Positions 19,029-28,936 of a DNA stretch of 64,000 nt are shown in pieces. How positions within the stretch are numbered: position 1 is the first letter of the stretch; every line of letters starts with the position of its first letter. This stretch comes from Promethearchaeota archaeon (GTDB lineage Archaea > Asgardarchaeota > Lokiarchaeia > Sigyniarchaeales > SOKP01). Both the position numbers and the translations under genes were made by a program. The stretch lies in assembly GCA_019057865.1 (NCBI GenBank), contig JAHLWP010000014.1, forward strand, positions 23,462 through 87,461. Reading direction: 5' to 3'. The notes beneath the pieces were generated by a model, which made no database searches, had not been told where the DNA came from, and saw only the letters and a list, made by a program, of their open reading frames with translations.

Positions 19029-21440
19029 TTATTGAGCAAAAGATATTAAATCTTTTTGAGTGGATTTCTTGTTATAATCAGATGTCAATAGTTCTTCAAG
19101 CTCGGGGAACTCGAATGGGAAGATGTTCTCGAAAGCTCTTTTTAACAATTCAACATATTTTTTTCGATCATATTCGTGCCTTGTATCAGCATATAGATCT
19201 GAGAGGATGACTTTTTTTTCAGGAAAGTTAGGATCTGCATCGGCGTTAAGAATAATATATCTCACGTTTTTTCCAGCAGATGCTACAAAGCCAGATCGTT
19301 CTAATTGTCTTGCGGCAACTGCTTGGTAGGAATTTACCTTATATTGGGAAGGTTTCCGAGATATTTTTTGCCGTATTGTAAGCTCATCTCTAGATACCCG
19401 ACCTGAATATACTCTGTCTACATATTCATAGAGCTTTTTCTTTGCTTTTGGGATTCTTTCCATGAACTCCTCAACAGTCTCAGCACCTTGAAATACATCA
19501 ATAAATGCATATTGAGCATCCTTTACGATTTTTGGAATATCTCTACGTCTAACCTCAATACCTCTCACCTTTACTTCACCATCACTTTTTATCCCCCAAT
19601 AATGGCTAAGCGCGGGAACATCTCGCTCTGCTCGAGAAGGAAGAAAGACAATGTTATTAAATCTCCCATCCCAACTCATAGGAATTCCTATCTTTTCTGT
19701 TATTTCTTCAGCAATCTTTTGAGTAAGTTTATCGAATTCCTCCGGTGATCTTCCTTTCGTATCTTGAAGCCACATTGAATCAACAATTCCATGAACGACT
19801 TTGCAACCATGTTCTTTGGCAATCTCGGCAGAGCGCATAAGGAATTCTCGAGCAAAGGCGCAGACCGCTTGATGGGCTTCAATTTTACCAAAACGAGCAT
19901 TCTTGAAGCCTAAGTATCCAAAACTTACTACAAGCACCCATTTTAGTGCGATATCTGTAAATTTATATCGAAGGTCATCATGTGTTTTATTGTATTCTTT
20001 GTATTCCAACCTTTTTCTTAACGGTAAGCTAATCGACTTTGAAATAATTCCTTCTCTCTTGGAACAGATGTGAAAGTTCAATCCTGGCACTTTTATACCT
20101 GTACCATCGTCTTTACAACATTTGCAATTTAGGGTCTCTGAAGAAATATTGAAATTTGCCATTAAAGAGGGATACATAGAGGAGAAATCTAATTCTACCA
20201 CTTGATCAAAAATTCCAATAAGAGGCTCAAAAATGTGTCCACCTCTGTCGCTCACGATAAGTTCCATACCTGTCTTAAAATCTTCAGGACTCTTTTTGAA
20301 GGGAGGAATTAAATGATCAAGCTTATACGCATTGTAAAATTGTATTGACTGAAGTGCCCCCCCAATTGTCACTCGACACAATCTTTGAAGTGGCACCCGT
20401 GAAACGCGAGCAACTTCAATCACTCCAGGGATGTTTCCCTCACTAAAATGTAAACTACCGTATGCAGTTGTATCTAAGTGAAATCGACCAGTAAAATACA
20501 CTTGAGTTTTTGACCGGCGCATTATTATTCCGTAAGACATATAGTGGTCTGATCCACCGGAAAGTTCGAAAATGCAATTTTTTAATGGCGTTTTTGTGCG
20601 GGAAAAGTAAAGATGTCTTGATACACGATTGATGGATGCTCGTGCTGCTAAATAGGGAAATACAAATTCGTCTCCTCCGTGAGTAAGAATAATGTCTGGA
20701 TCCAACCTCTCGATTACTTTGCTAATTATTTTTAACTTATCTGCTTCATCCGCTCTATTAATGAGAAATTTTCTTTTTTTCTGCCCATCTGCCCTTGGGA
20801 TGTTACTGTTTTCATCCTTTTCGACAATGCTGATTTCTGCATATTCAAGAGGGTCATTATAATAAGGTCTTAACCCTTTTTGTTGGACTTTAATATCTAA
20901 CCATACAGCCTTTAGAGGGGGTAAATCGTAAAATAGCTCCTCGTTATCATCTTTTAACACTAATGCCACTAACTTTATCGTATTCCTGTTGCTGTTTTTG
21001 TCCTTTACAACTTTTGTCCTGAAATTACAAAGAGACATTGGAAATAAATCGTTCACGTAAAAATACATCTGTGAGATTGGAAGATCCGTATTATATAATA
21101 TAAAAAGACCTATTTCGTTAATTTCTTGAATTGTTTTTTTGAATACCGAGGGTTTAGCAACTGAAACTCCTAAGATTTTTCTCTTCTTATGATCTTCCAG
21201 CCTGACATATTTTTCACACACTCTCACACTTTTTACATTTGGGTGGCCCTCTAGGATTTTTTTAAATCTTTTTAAGTCAGAGCCTGTTTTTTTCCTTGGG
21301 ACCGCGAAAAACTCAGGATGAAACTCATCAAGTATTTCTAGAATTTTTTGCTCATTCACGGTTTTAACCCAAAGAATAACTCCCTCTCCATATGTAGAAA
21401 CATCTAAAAGCCATCCATCAAATTGATCTTGCTGATCCAA
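19029..21440 (-). CDS. family-B DNA polymerase, PolB2-like
   Basis: This 803-residue polymerase has motif A DFSSMYPSLM (residues ~420), motif B around KWVLVVSFGYLGFKNARFG and motif C HGIVDS in place of YGDTDS. The first motif-C aspartate is thus replaced while the second is kept. The exonuclease region looks inactivated: 'WLDIKVQQ' stands where a D-x-E motif is expected, and no clear YxxxD motif is visible. Altered motif C with lost proofreading is what is described for archaeal PolB2 (Dpo2), linked in Sulfolobus to DNA-damage tolerance; assignment here is from motif memory. It sits 16 bp downstream of a small gene that probably forms an operon with it. A role in translesion synthesis is plausible. 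Confidence 0.85.
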   Translation of the reverse strand: MDQQDQFDGWLLDVSTYGEGVILWVKTVNEQKILEILDEFHPEFFAVPRKKTGSDLKRFKKILEGHPNVKSVRVCEKYVRLEDHKKRKILGVSVAKPSVFKKTIQEINEIGLFILYNTDLPISQMYFYVNDLFPMSLCNFRTKVVKDKNSNRNTIKLVALVLKDDNEELFYDLPPLKAVWLDIKVQQKGLRPYYNDPLEYAEISIVEKDENSNIPRADGQKKRKFLINRADEADKLKIISKVIERLDPDIILTHGGDEFVFPYLAARASINRVSRHLYFSRTKTPLKNCIFELSGGSDHYMSYGIIMRRSKTQVYFTGRFHLDTTAYGSLHFSEGNIPGVIEVARVSRVPLQRLCRVTIGGALQSIQFYNAYKLDHLIPPFKKSPEDFKTGMELIVSDRGGHIFEPLIGIFDQVVELDFSSMYPSLMANFNISSETLNCKCCKDDGTGIKVPGLNFHICSKREGIISKSISLPLRKRLEYKEYNKTHDDLRYKFTDIALKWVLVVSFGYLGFKNARFGKIEAHQAVCAFAREFLMRSAEIAKEHGCKVVHGIVDSMWLQDTKGRSPEEFDKLTQKIAEEITEKIGIPMSWDGRFNNIVFLPSRAERDVPALSHYWGIKSDGEVKVRGIEVRRRDIPKIVKDAQYAFIDVFQGAETVEEFMERIPKAKKKLYEYVDRVYSGRVSRDELTIRQKISRKPSQYKVNSYQAVAARQLERSGFVASAGKNVRYIILNADADPNFPEKKVILSDLYADTRHEYDRKKYVELLKRAFENIFPFEFPELEELLTSDYNKKSTQKDLISFAQ

Positions 21441-21456
21441 TTTTATCCTTTTCCTT

Positions 21457-21714
21457 TCACTTTTTTTCTAATTCCTGTACTCTTTTTTCTAAGCTTTCAA
21501 TCCTTTTCTCTTGTTCAATCGCAAAAGAAATGAAAAGTATTTCGGAAAGCATCGGACGAGCACTTAGACTACCAGCATCGGCATGTATTCGTGCAAAATT
21601 CATTAATTTGTCAAATATTTTCTGATCTTCTGGTCTAAGTGCTCTTTTAAAGTCTTTCCAGCTTTCAATCTCATGCTCTAATGCAGGTCTAAAAGAGGGG
21701 ACTGTTCTACCCAT
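21457..21714 (-). CDS. small PolB2-associated protein
   Basis: An 85-residue protein beginning MGRTVPSFRPALEHEIESW, with a middle helical part (FKRALRPEDQKIFDKLM..ARIHADAGS) and a C-terminal coiled coil (IEQEKRIESLEKRVQELEKK). It directly precedes the polymerase gene, 16 bp apart on the same strand. Small proteins with this MGRTVP.FR start occur next to archaeal PolB2 genes as far as I recall (possibly the DUF8156 group). It may be an accessory subunit that oligomerises through its coiled coil; no activity can be inferred. Confidence 0.75.
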   Translation of the reverse strand: MGRTVPSFRPALEHEIESWKDFKRALRPEDQKIFDKLMNFARIHADAGSLSARPMLSEILFISFAIEQEKRIESLEKRVQELEKK

Positions 21715-21878
21715 AATAAAACAACCATGAGAAGAAATTCTTTGTAAAATTTAAAAAAAAGTACATTGAAGATTTATCGATTTCTATATATCGTTGACTC
21801 AATTTTTAAACCATTAGATAACACTAATTCTTTTAAATTTAGCTAAATTTTTTTATTTCCCTTAATTAAATAATTATT

Positions 21879-24467
21879 ATGTTTATTTATTTGGAGAATT
21901 TAATTGAATCCGAAGATAACACGAAAGAAATATTTCTAATTCCTTACCCTCGCTATCTTAAATTAAAAAATTTTCAAAAAATAAAGGTTACTGAACATAC
22001 TAAATTATTTACAGACCTAAAAGAAGATTTTTTATTAATTATAGAACAATTTCAAGAGAAATTGAAATTTCTTGGGTTAAAAAACAAGTTAGAAATTCAA
22101 AAAGTAAGGGATTTTAGTAAATTTCCAAATATAGAGTTAGTTATTAAAAAATTCAGAAGCAGTTTTCCAGAAGAACTTTATAATAAAATAGTAAATGAAA
22201 AAATTTATATTCAACAAGGATATTTTTTAGTTTCAGAAGGATCTGAACTTTATTTAGAAGCTTCTACACCTCAAGGGATGTTTTATGGGATTCAAACCTT
22301 AATTCAATTGTTGAATTCAAGTCAAGACAAATTATCATTAAATGAATTAAGAATAATAGATTTTCCCGCTTTAAAAATCAGAGGAGTATCAGATGATATC
22401 TCAAGAGGACAAGCACCTACTATTAAAAATTTGAAGAAATTTGTCGAAGAATTAAGCCATTATAAAGTAAATCAATATTATTTAGTCTATATGCAAGATA
22501 TGTTTAAATTTACAAACCATCCTGAAATCGGAAAAGAACGGGGGGCATATTCAAAAGAAGATATAATAAAATTACAAAATTTTGCAAAGGAACATTTTAT
22601 AGAAATAATTCCAATTTTCCAAACCATAGGTCATTGGGAAAATATTTTACATCATCCTGATTATTGGAAATATGGAGAGTTTCCTGGTTCGAATAGTTTA
22701 AACATCGTAAATGAAGAAATTTATGATCTTTTAGATGAAATGATTGGTGAATTAAGTGAAGCTTTTAAATCAGAGTATTTTCATATTGGAGCAGATGAGA
22801 GCTGGGATGTTGGGAAAGTAGCTTCAAAAAGCTTTATTGAAAATGTTGGTATTGGAAAAGCTTATCTTAATCATTACAAGAGAGTATACGATATTGTCAA
22901 AAAACATGGTTATAAAAAAGTAATCATATATCATGATATCCTCTATAAGTATAAGGAAGTTCTTGAGGGATTACCAAATGATATGATAATAATGTATTGG
23001 AAATATAATACAAAACAAAAATATCCAATATTAAATAAAATAAAAGAATATGGTTTTCCAATTATAGTTAGTCCATCAATAATGGATTTTAATCGAATTT
23101 TTCCATCGATAGATAAATATGAAAAAAACATTGTAAATTTAATTAAATTTGGTTATGATAGACAAATAATTGGAGAAGTGACTTCAAGTTGGGGAGATTA
23201 TAGAAATAAAGAAATTAGAGAGAATCGATTTTATGGTTTTATTTTTTCTGCCATGGTCGGTTGGAATCCCACAAAAGAAATAAAGATTATAAACTTCTGG
23301 AAAGGTCTTTTTATACATTTTTTTGGAATTATAGATTCTAAATTATTAACTATATTTGGCAAAATTCGGGCAATTCTAGACCGAAAATTATTACATACAA
23401 GTCCTTTATCATATTATAACCATTTTTTTTCGCATCCATATGCTAAGAACAATTCAAAGTATAGAAAAAATATAAAAATTTCTGGATTTGATAATATAAT
23501 TTCTGATATGAATGCTATAATTAAATTATGTGAAGAGTTAGAAGTAGATGTACCTAAAAATGAAGTTAACATCAAAAATCTAGCATTTGTGGCAAAACAT
23601 ATTAGATTTTATTGTAAGAAGCGACTAAACTCAAGATCTTTAGTTCAATTTTCTCCAATTACAAAAAATTATAAGAACCAAAAAATCAAGGAGATTGAAA
23701 ATTTAAAAGATAAACTAATTCTGTTACTAGATGAGTATGAGCACTTATGGCTGAAAAGTGCGAGGATAGAAGGTTTTCAAGCAATTAAAACACGATATTT
23801 ATGGTTAATAAAAATTTATGATGATAAGATCGAACAATTGAAAAATGATGTTAATTGGGAAGATCCTAATATCCCAAGTGAGTTAATTTATTTAGATAAT
23901 AAAGAATTGCATAGAGAGCATACCACGTTTTATCAGAAAATTATAAATATTGATAATAAAGTAGAGCAAGCACATTTGCAGGTCAGTGCTGGTACTTTTG
24001 CTAAACTTTTTATAAATAACTCATATATTGGCCATATAATCACTCGACATTCGCTTAATTATGTAATTTTAGAAAATAATATTCAAATTTTCGATATAAA
24101 AGAATATTTAAAACAAGGTGAAAATAAAATTACAATTGAAAATACCGATTTCATTGGTGGTGTAGGTCCTATAAATGTATATGGTGAAATTGAACTAGCT
24201 AATAAGGAGGCTATTCAAATAAATACAGATAAAACGTGGTTAGCTACAAGAGAAATCAATAAACAATGGAGTAATGTGAATAGTTTTGGCAAACCTCCTA
24301 AAGCTACAGGAGGTTTATATTATCCAAATTTTACTGAAAATTTGCACTCAAAAGAAACTGACTCAATGGCATTTTTAAATACAATCGCTAGTAGAAAGTC
24401 TAAAAAATTCTTTTGGATACTAAAATTAGTCTTTAAACTCTTTTATCGTTATGATATTTTAGAATAA
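21879..24467 (+). CDS. glycoside hydrolase family 20 beta-N-acetylhexosaminidase
   Basis: This 862-residue enzyme should remove terminal GlcNAc/GalNAc. The N-terminal part (about residues 20-160) is the GH20b alpha/beta domain, ending in the conserved [13 protein letters not shown]. It is followed by a TIM barrel with '[15 protein letters not shown]' and the catalytic H-x-G-x-D-E motif as FHIGADESW (residues ~298-306), where the Asp-Glu pair drives substrate-assisted catalysis. Residues ~690-800 resemble a jelly-roll sugar-binding domain ('[13 protein letters not shown]'). There is no signal peptide, so it may act in the cytoplasm on recycled glycans. It stands alone between the divergent PolB2 pair and a DUF3795 gene. 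Confidence 0.88.
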   Translation: MFIYLENLIESEDNTKEIFLIPYPRYLKLKNFQKIKVTEHTKLFTDLKEDFLLIIEQFQEKLKFLGLKNKLEIQKVRDFSKFPNIELVIKKFRSSFPEELYNKIVNEKIYIQQGYFLVSEGSELYLEASTPQGMFYGIQTLIQLLNSSQDKLSLNELRIIDFPALKIRGVSDDISRGQAPTIKNLKKFVEELSHYKVNQYYLVYMQDMFKFTNHPEIGKERGAYSKEDIIKLQNFAKEHFIEIIPIFQTIGHWENILHHPDYWKYGEFPGSNSLNIVNEEIYDLLDEMIGELSEAFKSEYFHIGADESWDVGKVASKSFIENVGIGKAYLNHYKRVYDIVKKHGYKKVIIYHDILYKYKEVLEGLPNDMIIMYWKYNTKQKYPILNKIKEYGFPIIVSPSIMDFNRIFPSIDKYEKNIVNLIKFGYDRQIIGEVTSSWGDYRNKEIRENRFYGFIFSAMVGWNPTKEIKIINFWKGLFIHFFGIIDSKLLTIFGKIRAILDRKLLHTSPLSYYNHFFSHPYAKNNSKYRKNIKISGFDNIISDMNAIIKLCEELEVDVPKNEVNIKNLAFVAKHIRFYCKKRLNSRSLVQFSPITKNYKNQKIKEIENLKDKLILLLDEYEHLWLKSARIEGFQAIKTRYLWLIKIYDDKIEQLKNDVNWEDPNIPSELIYLDNKELHREHTTFYQKIINIDNKVEQAHLQVSAGTFAKLFINNSYIGHIITRHSLNYVILENNIQIFDIKEYLKQGENKITIENTDFIGGVGPINVYGEIELANKEAIQINTDKTWLATREINKQWSNVNSFGKPPKATGGLYYPNFTENLHSKETDSMAFLNTIASRKSKKFFWILKLVFKLFYRYDILE

Positions 24468-24525
24468 GATTTAGTTAAATTAATTATGAAATTAAAGAGA
24501 AAAAATTTGAAATTAGGTATAGTTT

Positions 24526-24942
24526 ATGACTGAAGAATTAAAAAAATGGCACGCTCCTTGTGGAATCTATTGTAAAAGATGTCCTGGTATAAAAGCGTTT
24601 AACTGTAAAGGATGCCGAGAGCAAAAGGGTCAAATACTTAAGTTCCCGGTATGTAAAACATATGAATGCGTTACTAGTAAGGGATATGAATTCTGTTATG
24701 AGTGTGAGGATTTCCCCTGTGAGATGCTCCAGCCAATTGTTAATTTTGAAATTTTTGCTCCTCATAACTCTAAAGTGTATAATTCAGTTATGATACAAAA
24801 AATTGGATTAGAAGAATGGAATAAAATATGTGAAGAAAAATCTACTCTTTATTACCAAGGAAAAAAAATACAATATGGCGGCGATCCCCTTACTCTTGAA
24901 AAAAAAGACAGTAATATGTATAAAAAAAAGAAAAAAGACTAA
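24526..24942 (+). CDS. DUF3795 cysteine-rich protein
   Basis: This 138-residue protein begins with the DUF3795 pattern 'WHAPCGIYCKRCPGI....CKGC', followed by CKTYECV and FCYECEDFPCEML. The ten or so cysteines are likely to bind zinc or an iron-sulfur cluster. Family function is unknown. The C-terminus is a lysine run. Its stop codon overlaps by 4 bp the stop of the convergent RecA-like gene. Confidence 0.8.
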   Translation: MTEELKKWHAPCGIYCKRCPGIKAFNCKGCREQKGQILKFPVCKTYECVTSKGYEFCYECEDFPCEMLQPIVNFEIFAPHNSKVYNSVMIQKIGLEEWNKICEEKSTLYYQGKKIQYGGDPLTLEKKDSNMYKKKKKD

Positions 24943-25760
24943 AACCACACATCTAAAGTCATATTTCTTAAAGGAACTTTCTTCTTTGGTTCACGAGGCT
25001 TCCATCTTAATAACCGATTTTCTGGCAAGTATGGATGCTGAACGAGGGTGTATTCTACAAATCGCTCATCATCTCTTATCAGTACTAGCACCTTCCCAAA
25101 ATGAGAAAGTATCTTTCCCCCTTTAGGCCTGAAAAGGGAGTATTCACTTAAAGGTGTAGTTATAATAATTAAGGGATTTGTTTTTGAGAGCATTCTTTTA
25201 ATTCCGTCTATTGTCCTTAGTAAGTCTTCGAAAGTTTGTTTTTCATAATTTGGCCATAATTTAGTTATCCCCGAGATTAACACAACTTTAATATTTTCAA
25301 GTTTATCAAGTCGATTCTCTAAGATCTCAACCAGTTGATCCCAAGTAAAAGCGCGTGAAATCAGTATGTTTTCTAAAACTTTCCTAGGTGATAAATTTTG
25401 TGAAACGGCAAACTTACTTATATTATAAGGATTAAATCGATTGTTGACATCAACATAAGCAACTTTAATATCATCTCCAAGCCCTCCATTGTTAAATGAT
25501 TTTTGAGCAATAACAGAGGTTGTTAACAAAATGTTAGATGTAATTTTCTTATCTCCATAGAGTAGATAAATTAAATCTCGGTGAAAACCCCCAGAAAGTA
25601 ATTCATCTAACGTCTTATCTCCACTTGAAACGAGTGGAAAACGAGTATTCTTTTTGTATACCTTGAATCCTGAATTAAACGTCATCATATTAAGTAACAT
25701 TTCTTCAAAATAAAACACGAATACACCGACAATTTTTTGAAAAGTGCCCATTTTATTCAT
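24939..25760 (-). CDS. RecA/RadB-like protein with degenerate P-loop
   Basis: This 273-residue protein has the RecA-core layout: 'VSSGDKTLDELLSGGF' (entry motif seen in RadA/RadB/KaiC proteins), a strand-loop at the Walker A position, 'VAYVDVNNRFNPYNI' and the hydrophobic 'VVLISGITKLW' Walker B strand, and 'NPLIIITTPL'. The Walker A sequence reads YGDKKITSN instead of GxxxxGK[T/S], so ATP binding is doubtful. Degenerate RadB-like or SWSAP/Shu-type paralogues often assist the main recombinase, which is the best guess here. The start is uncertain; the N-terminal hydrophobic stretch before 'MLLNMMTFNSGF' may not be translated. Confidence 0.75.
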   Translation of the reverse strand: MNKMGTFQKIVGVFVFYFEEMLLNMMTFNSGFKVYKKNTRFPLVSSGDKTLDELLSGGFHRDLIYLLYGDKKITSNILLTTSVIAQKSFNNGGLGDDIKVAYVDVNNRFNPYNISKFAVSQNLSPRKVLENILISRAFTWDQLVEILENRLDKLENIKVVLISGITKLWPNYEKQTFEDLLRTIDGIKRMLSKTNPLIIITTPLSEYSLFRPKGGKILSHFGKVLVLIRDDERFVEYTLVQHPYLPENRLLRWKPREPKKKVPLRNMTLDVWF

Positions 25761-25937
25761 AGTTAAGTAATAATGTTTCCTTTCTCAAGAAAAAATGTTC
25801 TTTTAAGAGTAAAACTCTTTCATGGAGACAGGGAGAGGAGAGTAAAAGTAAAAGTAAACAAATCCAAACTTGAATAGTTTTGAATTGCCGACAAAAATAG
25901 AGAGAAAATAATCAAGATCAATATGTTCATTTATGAT

Positions 25938-26702
25938 TTATTTGTTCTTAACAAGATCTACAACCTTGGGGAGAACTTCGCCTATTTTTTCATGAATTAC
26001 AACTTCAGCTGATCCATCCATTTCTGTTTCTTGAATATTGATAATAGCTAATTTTGCTCCTTGTGAAAGAGCTTTATGAGGATAAAAAGCTGCGGGATAT
26101 ACAACAAGTGAACTCCCTAAAACAATCATTAAATCACAGTTCAAAATCATTAGATCTGCTGCAAATAATGTCTCAGATTCTAATGGTTCTCCAAAAAATA
26201 TTGCATTAGGTTTTAATAATCCATTACAAACCTCACATGAAGGAACTTTCCTTTCTTTGAGAAATTGATTTATCATTGTTGTAATTGGATAGACTTTCTT
26301 ACACCTCATACATTTGGCTTCATTTACAGTCCCATGTAATTCTATGATATTTTTAGTCTTCGCCTTATGATGTAGGCCGTCTATATTCTGGGTGAGAACT
26401 CCCTTTAATTTCCCTAATTTCTGTAATTTAGTTAAAGCCTTATGACCTCTGTTAGGTCTAGCCTTAAAAATCTGTAACCCCATTTCCAACATAAAGTCTA
26501 AATTCTTACCAGTGTCCGCGACATATGAATGAATAGAGGCAAATTCATTGGGATCTACTTTAGTCCATAATCCTGATTCAGGACTTCTAAAATCAGCAAT
26601 TCCACTCTCGGTACTCATACCTGCACCTGTTAATGCTACGATATCCTTTGAGTCTAAAATTAGTTGAACAAGAGTTTCAATTTTTTCCTCCAAACTCTTC
26701 AT
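25938..26702 (-). CDS. Sir2-family NAD-dependent protein deacylase
   Basis: A sirtuin of 254 residues from ATG 26702 (the track start at 26735 adds an unlikely hydrophobic lead). Motifs in order are ALTGAGMSTESGIADFRS (NAD binding), QNIDGLHHKA with the catalytic region, ELHGTV containing the general-base histidine, a C-x2-C/C-x2-C zinc site (CMRC, CEVC), IFFGEPL and VLGSSLVVYPA. It removes acyl groups from lysines of target proteins using NAD+. No operon partner is evident: the next genes are divergent (GTPase) and separated. Confidence 0.93.
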   Translation of the reverse strand: MKSLEEKIETLVQLILDSKDIVALTGAGMSTESGIADFRSPESGLWTKVDPNEFASIHSYVADTGKNLDFMLEMGLQIFKARPNRGHKALTKLQKLGKLKGVLTQNIDGLHHKAKTKNIIELHGTVNEAKCMRCKKVYPITTMINQFLKERKVPSCEVCNGLLKPNAIFFGEPLESETLFAADLMILNCDLMIVLGSSLVVYPAAFYPHKALSQGAKLAIINIQETEMDGSAEVVIHEKIGEVLPKVVDLVKNK

Positions 26703-26871
26703 ACCAAAAATGCTCCAAAAAAGTAAATAAAACAAAAAAAATTAATAACTATTATTTTTATTTATTGAATATAATATAATAATATAATGAATATATCAGT
26801 TAATAAACCATAAATTAAGAACATTAAATCATTCAATGAAAATTAGCTCTTGATTAACCAAATAAACCCAA

Positions 26872-27435
26872 ATGGTGAATAAATTAACCCAAATAACCAA
26901 ATCATTTATATATAAGGTTTGCGTTTGTGGCGATGGAGGTGTAGGTAAAACCTCCCTTGTTTTGCGTTATTGCGAAAATTCATTTAAAGAAAATTACATA
27001 ATGACCATCGGATCTAACTTCTCGACGAAGACTGTAGAGCTAACTGAGTATCCGGAGTATCAAGTTAAGCTTCAACTATGGGATCTCGCAGGACAAAAGC
27101 ACTTTAGCTTTGTACGTCCAGCATTCTATCGCGGGACTAGTGGTCTTATATATACGTTCGATCTCACCCGACGGAGCTCTTTCTCTAACATTTTAGAATG
27201 GAAGAGTGAAGTAGAAAAGGTAATTGGTCAAGGTAAACCAAGTGTTTTAGTTGGAAATAAAATTGATTTAGCAAATCAAGGGAACAGAGAAGTTGGAGAA
27301 CAAGATGGAATAGCTTTACAATATGAATTAGGAGCAATAGACTATTTTGAGGCAAGTGCTAAAGATGACATTTTGGTTGAACCTGTTTTTAAAGATATCA
27401 CACTCGCAATTCTGAGGGCATCAAGCAAAATTTAA
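26872..27435 (+). CDS. Ras/Rab-type small GTPase (Asgard eukaryotic-signature type)
   Basis: This 187-residue GTPase has all five G motifs: G1 GDGGVGKTSLV, a G2 threonine in MTIGSNF, G3 WDLAGQ, G4 GNKIDL and G5 EASAK. The 'FSFVRPAFYRGTSGLIYTFDLTRRSSF' region is typical of the Rab/Ras superfamily. The C-terminus (ILRASSKI) has no cysteine, so it cannot be prenylated like eukaryotic Rabs, and there is no membrane helix. It is located upstream of the proteasome alpha gene. Regulators (GAP, GEF) are not encoded nearby. Confidence 0.93.
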   Translation: MVNKLTQITKSFIYKVCVCGDGGVGKTSLVLRYCENSFKENYIMTIGSNFSTKTVELTEYPEYQVKLQLWDLAGQKHFSFVRPAFYRGTSGLIYTFDLTRRSSFSNILEWKSEVEKVIGQGKPSVLVGNKIDLANQGNREVGEQDGIALQYELGAIDYFEASAKDDILVEPVFKDITLAILRASSKI

Positions 27436-27547
27436 AAATTTAATTTGTTATAAACATTAAATTCTTATTTATTAGTTAATTGTTAAATATTAAAAGTTTT
27501 AAATTTCAAAAATATCAAAATAATATAAGGAGATTGATGAGTTAATC

Positions 27548-28267
27548 ATGTTTGGCGGACAAGCGATGAAATATGACCGTGCTCTAACCGTATTTTCACC
27601 TGAGGGGAGATTATTTCAAGTAGAATATGCTCTAGAAGCTGTTAGAAGGGGAACCATAGCAGTTGCAGTAAAATCTGAAGAAGATGTATGCTTAGCGGCT
27701 CAAATTAAAATCCCTTCTGTATTAATGGATGCTGATTCTATTGATAAAATCTTTCAAGTTGATGAGCACATAGGTGTAGCAATCTCTGGATTACATGCTG
27801 ATTCACGTGCTTTAATTAATTATGCAAGGGTCCAAGCACAATCATTTAGATTAACGTATGATGAACCCGCTCGACTTAAAATGCTCGTAAAAACTATTGC
27901 AGATATGAAACAAATCTATACCCAATATGGAGGAATTAGACCTTTTGGATGTGCTCTTTTCTTTATTGGCATAGATGCTGCTGGAACTCAGATATTTACA
28001 ACATCTCCTAGCGGTATTTACCGTTCATTTAAAGCATATGCGCTTGGAAGTGGTGAAGCGCGTGCTCGAGAATACCTTACAGATAACTATAAGCCTGACA
28101 TGTCATTTGAGGAGATCATTGATTTATCATTAAAAGCTCTTAAAGAGTCAATTGATGAGGAAATGACGAAAGAAACTATTCGGCTTGCCTATGTTAGATC
28201 TAAAGATAAAAATTTTATAATGGCAGAGAAGTCAGAAATTGAGCAATATTTAAGCAAACTTCAATAA
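27548..28267 (+). CDS. psmA: 20S proteasome alpha subunit
   Basis: This 239-residue subunit forms the outer ring of the archaeal 20S proteasome and its gated entry pore. The N-terminal gate and H0 region 'YDRALTVFSPEGRLFQVEYA' is diagnostic for alpha subunits, followed by EAVRRGT and the typical 'ISGLHADSRALI'. The start MFGGQAMKYDRAL fits known archaeal alphas; ATG 27566 is an alternative that would trim six residues. It is preceded by AAGGAGATTGATG. A winged-helix-like hypothetical gene follows at a distance of 150 bp. Confidence 0.96.
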   Translation: MFGGQAMKYDRALTVFSPEGRLFQVEYALEAVRRGTIAVAVKSEEDVCLAAQIKIPSVLMDADSIDKIFQVDEHIGVAISGLHADSRALINYARVQAQSFRLTYDEPARLKMLVKTIADMKQIYTQYGGIRPFGCALFFIGIDAAGTQIFTTSPSGIYRSFKAYALGSGEARAREYLTDNYKPDMSFEEIIDLSLKALKESIDEEMTKETIRLAYVRSKDKNFIMAEKSEIEQYLSKLQ

Positions 28268-28417
28268 GATTTAAATTATAATACTTTTACTAATTATTTG
28301 CTTATTTCTTTTAATATAAAAGATCTTATAAAGTATATTTTTTAATAATAAATTAAAGATAATTGAACAATTTAAAGAGTTTTACTTATTAGAAATTAAG
28401 TGTAATGTGTAAAATAT

Positions 28418-28813
28418 ATGGGGAAAAAAAAGAAAATCCGGGAGCAATTTGATGAAATATTTAGATCTGGAAATGAAAAAGCAATAAAAAAAATATTAGA
28501 AAAAAATCCTTGGTTACTTAATGAAGTTTCACAAAACTTTGATGCTGGAATGTCGGAGCAAAACCAAGCCATTGCTGCTTTAGGTGTAATGGAAGATGAA
28601 TTAGGAGGAGCAGTTCCAATTGATGAAATAGTATTTAGTTTAAGAGTTGATTTTAACATTCGAAAACCAGAGGTAGATGTATTAGAAATTTTAAAAAACA
28701 TTGAAACTCTAAATCTTGTAAAACGTGAATCCAATGGTTGGAGTTTAACATTAGAAGGAGGAAAAATTTGTGATGATTATCTTAATAAAAGTCTTGGAGA
28801 TATTGAATTATAA
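28418..28813 (+). CDS. hypothetical protein with winged-helix-like C-terminus
   Basis: A 131-residue, charged, soluble protein. The first ~50 residues are helical and basic (MGKKKKIREQFDEIF). The second half 'VLEILKNIETLNLVKRESNGWSLTLEGGKICDDYL' has the helix-turn-wing layout of an archaeal winged-helix domain. It could bind nucleic acid or a protein partner. I recognise no named family. It lies between psmA and the long TPR/coiled-coil gene on the same strand, with independent spacing of ~115-150 bp. Confidence 0.7.
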   Translation: MGKKKKIREQFDEIFRSGNEKAIKKILEKNPWLLNEVSQNFDAGMSEQNQAIAALGVMEDELGGAVPIDEIVFSLRVDFNIRKPEVDVLEILKNIETLNLVKRESNGWSLTLEGGKICDDYLNKSLGDIEL

Positions 28814-28936
28814 TTACTTAAATTTTTATGTTTAATATATGATTTTTAAAATATAACTATATTATTATATTTAATTAAAAGAAGATTTTAAGATAGCAGT
28901 TTCATTTTTAATCCTTTTTAAAAATAGTTGATTTTT

